Below, piece after piece: positions 40,357-42,724 of a stretch of 42,724 nt of DNA. Numbering within the stretch: position 1 is the first letter of the stretch; each line of letters starts with the position of its first letter. Made by a program: the position numbers and the translations under genes. The stretch is from Halorubrum coriense DSM 10284 (GTDB taxonomy: Archaea > Halobacteriota > Halobacteria > Halobacteriales > Haloferacaceae). The notes below the pieces were generated by a model that was not told the DNA's origin, made no database searches, and saw only the letters and a program-made list of their open reading frames with translations. The DNA is taken from positions 1 to 42,724 of the forward strand of contig NZ_AOJL01000009.1 in assembly GCF_000337035.1 (NCBI RefSeq), read 5' to 3'.

Positions 40357-41265
40357 TTAGCCGAGGTACGCGTCAAGCCCCGTCGCGACGTCGTAGGTGG
40401 GTTCGAAGCCGAGCACGTCGCGCGCCTTTGAGACATCCGCCTCGCTGTGGTTGATGTCGCCCGACCGGGAGTCAACGTAGACAATCTCCGCGTTCGAGTC
40501 CGTCACGTCGCGGATCGTCTCGGCTAGCTCGCGGATCGAGATGCTGTTTCCGGTACCGATATTGAACGCCTCGCCGGCAGCCTCCTCGGTGGCCGCGGCG
40601 AGCAGGTTCGCTTCGACGATGTCGTTGACGTGGACGAAGTCGCGGGTCTGGGTCCCGTCGCCCTCAACGGTGAGGTCGTCGCCCGCGCGTGCCTGGTCGC
40701 GAAAGATGCCGATGACGCCGCTGTAGTTGCCGCCCTGCTGTCGGGGGCCGTAGGCGTTGAAATATCGGAGCGCGACCGCGTCGACGCCGTAGCGCTCGTG
40801 ATAGAGCCGGCAATAGTGGTCTGCGGTGAGCTTTTCGAGCCCGTACGGTGAGGTCGGTGTTTTCGGGTGGTGTTCGTCGATCGGCAGCGAGTGGGGATGG
40901 CCGTAGATTGCGGCACTAGACGCGAAAACGACGCGCGTGTCCGTCCCCCGAACAGCCTCGAGGATTGTGAGGAGTGGGTCAATATTCACCTCATGACTCG
41001 CTTGCGGGTCGTCGACGGAGCGTTGGACGCTGACCTGCGCCGCCTCGTGGAAGACGACATCGGCGTCGTTGACCGCATCTCGGAGCGTCTCGGCGTCACG
41101 GATATCGGCGTGGATGAACGCCGCGTCTTCGGGAACGTTGTCTCGGGAGCCCGTCGAGAGATCATCGTAGACCGTGACGGTACAGTCGTTGACGAGTCGG
41201 TCGGCGAGGTGGCTGCCGATGAATCCCGCTCCGCCGGTGACGAGGGCGTGATCAGAGTCGAACAT
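40357..41265 (-). CDS. NAD-dependent sugar-nucleotide epimerase/dehydratase (GalE-like)
   Basis: 302 residues, extended SDR. Cofactor motif VTGGAGFIGSHLADRL, SSAAIYG with the catalytic Ser region, YGLEK (Tyr-x3-Lys), RYFNAYGPRQ, and DFVHVNDIVEANLLA. The sequence is closest in style to archaeal UDP-glucose 4-epimerase/dTDP-glucose-dehydratase-like proteins that convert nucleotide sugars for glycan synthesis. The exact substrate is unknown. ATG 41265 is preferred over an upstream ATG at 41295 because the Rossmann strand begins right after it. It fits the glycan-related genes around. Confidence 0.87.
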   Translation of the reverse strand: MFDSDHALVTGGAGFIGSHLADRLVNDCTVTVYDDLSTGSRDNVPEDAAFIHADIRDAETLRDAVNDADVVFHEAAQVSVQRSVDDPQASHEVNIDPLLTILEAVRGTDTRVVFASSAAIYGHPHSLPIDEHHPKTPTSPYGLEKLTADHYCRLYHERYGVDAVALRYFNAYGPRQQGGNYSGVIGIFRDQARAGDDLTVEGDGTQTRDFVHVNDIVEANLLAAATEEAAGEAFNIGTGNSISIRELAETIRDVTDSNAEIVYVDSRSGDINHSEADVSKARDVLGFEPTYDVATGLDAYLG

Positions 41266-41507
41266 TACGTGGGTGTCTACGAGGTGGTCCGTCACGAGGC
41301 GTACTGGTCGTTACGACCGTATCGAATCACACATACAGAGCGGTGCGGGTGGTGTTCTCGTGCGGATAGATTCTAGACTCAATTGCCAATCAGAGGTATG
41401 CTTGGGCCTGTTCAGTGACCAATGGTCGGTGTCTCCAACCAGTAGCAATCTTAGACGAGAAGACGAACGTTAAAAGTGCGCCTAACCACTAACAACGTAG
41501 TTGATTA

Positions 41508-42641
41508 ATGCCTGACTCCAAACAACCGCGTGTTTTCCATTTAATAACGCGATTATTGAAAGGTGGTGCTGAAGGTCATCTGATCGCCACAGTCCAGGGT
41601 CTCGACAGATATGAGTTTACAGTAGGATATGGTTCGGAATACGTCCAGTCACAAGTTGACTCCCTAGAGAACGCGGGGGTTTCGACAAAGCGGTTCCCTC
41701 TCGTGCGACATTATAATCCTATAACGACGGTTCCAGCTGTTCTGTCGCTGGCCTGGTATCTTCAACGCAGAGATTTCGATATTGTCCACACGAACAGCAC
41801 GGAAGCTGGTATTATCGGGCGATTTGCTGCTAAGTTAGCTGGCGTTCCAAATATTGTTCATACTGTTCATGGAATACCGTTCTCGACGGACCGAAATAAT
41901 ATTTTAAGTCAGTTTGTACTCACCTGCGAGCGTCAGGTAGCGAGCTACACAGATCGTATTGTGACAAATGCAGATATCATTACTGAGGACTATCTTGAAC
42001 GTAACATTGGTACGTCAGAGCAGTACACGACCGTGTACAGTGGTGTTGAGTTAGATGCGTTTGTAGACGCAACGCCAGCAGACGATTTGCCGGGTAAACG
42101 TCCCCGTATCGTTATGATCGGACGGCTCACCGAGGGGAAAGGGCACGGAGTACTACTCAACGCTATTGAATCAATGGATGAGGACATTGGATCCGTGTGT
42201 ATCGTCGGTGACGGCCCACTGTACGACGAATTGGAAGCAGAGATTCTGAGGCGGGGATTGGACGGGCGTGTGTTCTTAATTGGTTTTCGAGATGATATTC
42301 CGAACGTGCTCGCTGCGAGTGACTTACTAACGTTACCATCGTTTCGTGAGGGGACACCCAGAGTGATCACAGAAGCGATGGCAAGTGGGGTGCCAGTAGT
42401 TGCCACCGACATTGCGGGAATTCCAGAGCAGGTCGCAGATGGAGAAAGCGGGTATCTGATCCCGACCGGAGATGCCAAGGCGTTGAGACGACGCTTAGAA
42501 CAATTATTACAGGATACAGAATTACGCCAACGAATGGGTCAACAAGGAATTGAGCGAGTAAAGCGGTTTTCTGTGGAGGCGATGGTTGAAGAAACAGATA
42601 ATATCTATCGGGATCTTCTTGGAAAGGATTGTCAGCTATAG
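41508..42641 (+). CDS. Family 4 glycosyltransferase
   Basis: 377 residues, GT-B fold. N-terminal half: VFHLITRLLKGGAEGHLIAT (sugar-acceptor side), IVHTNSTEAGIIGRFAAKLAGV; C-terminal half: IVMIGRLTEGKGHGVLLNAI, VCIVGDGPLYDELEAE, LTLPSFREGTPRVITEAMASG with the E-x7-E motif, VVATDIAGIPEQVADGESGYLI. It transfers a sugar from a nucleotide donor to a lipid- or glycan-linked acceptor in the cytoplasm. DNA is less GC-rich than the first half of the window, suggesting transfer as part of a surface-glycan region. TATA-like CGTTAAAA lies about 35-40 bases upstream. Confidence 0.9.
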   Translation: MPDSKQPRVFHLITRLLKGGAEGHLIATVQGLDRYEFTVGYGSEYVQSQVDSLENAGVSTKRFPLVRHYNPITTVPAVLSLAWYLQRRDFDIVHTNSTEAGIIGRFAAKLAGVPNIVHTVHGIPFSTDRNNILSQFVLTCERQVASYTDRIVTNADIITEDYLERNIGTSEQYTTVYSGVELDAFVDATPADDLPGKRPRIVMIGRLTEGKGHGVLLNAIESMDEDIGSVCIVGDGPLYDELEAEILRRGLDGRVFLIGFRDDIPNVLAASDLLTLPSFREGTPRVITEAMASGVPVVATDIAGIPEQVADGESGYLIPTGDAKALRRRLEQLLQDTELRQRMGQQGIERVKRFSVEAMVEETDNIYRDLLGKDCQL

Positions 42642-42683
42642 TAGCCGTTAGAACTTTCCGCACGGCAGATTGTACAGTACCTA

Positions 42684-42724
42684 ATGGATCATCTCGACGA
42701 GATCTCCGTCGAAGAACTCCAAGA
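42684..42724 (+). mobile_element. IS630-type transposase, first 13 codons
   Basis: The window ends in ATG GAT CAT CTC..., reading MDHLDEISVEELQ. This is, as I recall, the usual start of the small haloarchaeal IS630-family transposases. Bases 42642-42683 would hold the element's left end, but its limits cannot be seen. Only a fragment is present. Confidence 0.55.

Overview
The window looks like chromosomal DNA of a halophilic archaeon (class Halobacteria), with Halorubrum or a close relative most likely; the genus is a guess from gene content. The evidence is very high GC with strong G/C third-position bias, acidic proteins, many apparently leaderless genes (an A/T-rich TATA box about 25-30 nt before the start codon), a Tat-lipoprotein solute receptor, a haloarchaeal opsin-like/transducer pair and haloarchaeal insertion-sequence ends.

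Layout. 1-8145: ordinary chromosomal genes: the end of a TSUP (TauE/SafE) transporter, a membrane histidine kinase, two zinc-type alcohol dehydrogenases, an SppA-like protease coupled to a secreted/membrane partner, a small acidic protein, a glyoxalase-fold protein, a methyltransferase and small proteins. 8297-15537: a complete dipeptide/oligopeptide ABC importer, with the receptor gene divergent from dppB-dppC-dppD-dppF and a small membrane protein at the end of the operon. 15581-20534: a conserved haloarchaeal protein, a cytoplasmic cobalamin-binding-like protein, a MazE/MazF toxin-antitoxin pair, and an ABC-2 exporter that shares a palindromic TATA element with a divergent unknown gene. 20680-24651: a sugar-acid catabolic cluster (KDPG/KDPGal aldolase, D-galactonate dehydratase, SDR dehydrogenase, KDG kinase) that can be read as an almost complete DeLey-Doudoroff galactose pathway. 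24733-27692: a thioesterase, then a chemotaxis transducer overlapping a gene for a seven-helix opsin-like protein whose retinal lysine is arginine.

From about 27.7 kb the character changes. Genes are more divergent, GC is lower in places, and fragments of mobile or replicating DNA appear. UppP-like phosphatase, DUF4330-type repeat protein, VanZ-like protein, sugar-nucleotide epimerase and a GT4 glycosyltransferase (28.0-31.7 and 40.4-42.6 kb) suggest a cell-surface glycan region. It is interrupted by a divergent pair of paralogous coiled-coil/HhH proteins (31.8-34.0 kb), a tightly overlapping six-gene minus-strand operon typical of an integrated plasmid or integrative element (34.05-38.74 kb: zinc-finger protein, winged-helix regulator, zinc-ribbon protein, 927-aa two-winged-helix protein, 80-aa protein, PD-(D/E)XK nuclease-like protein), a frameshifted winged-helix gene, and a decayed replication origin: an Orc1/Cdc6 C-terminal fragment next to degenerate ORB-like repeats. 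An IS200/IS605-type end lies at 31.7 kb and an IS630-type transposase begins at the right edge.

The most interesting items are the lysine-less opsin with its sensor-less transducer, the divergent paralog pair, the accessory operon with the dead origin beside it, the symmetric bidirectional TATA palindrome and the leader mini-ORF in front of kdgK. No tRNA, rRNA or CRISPR array was seen. All assignments come from reading motifs by eye; no database search was run.
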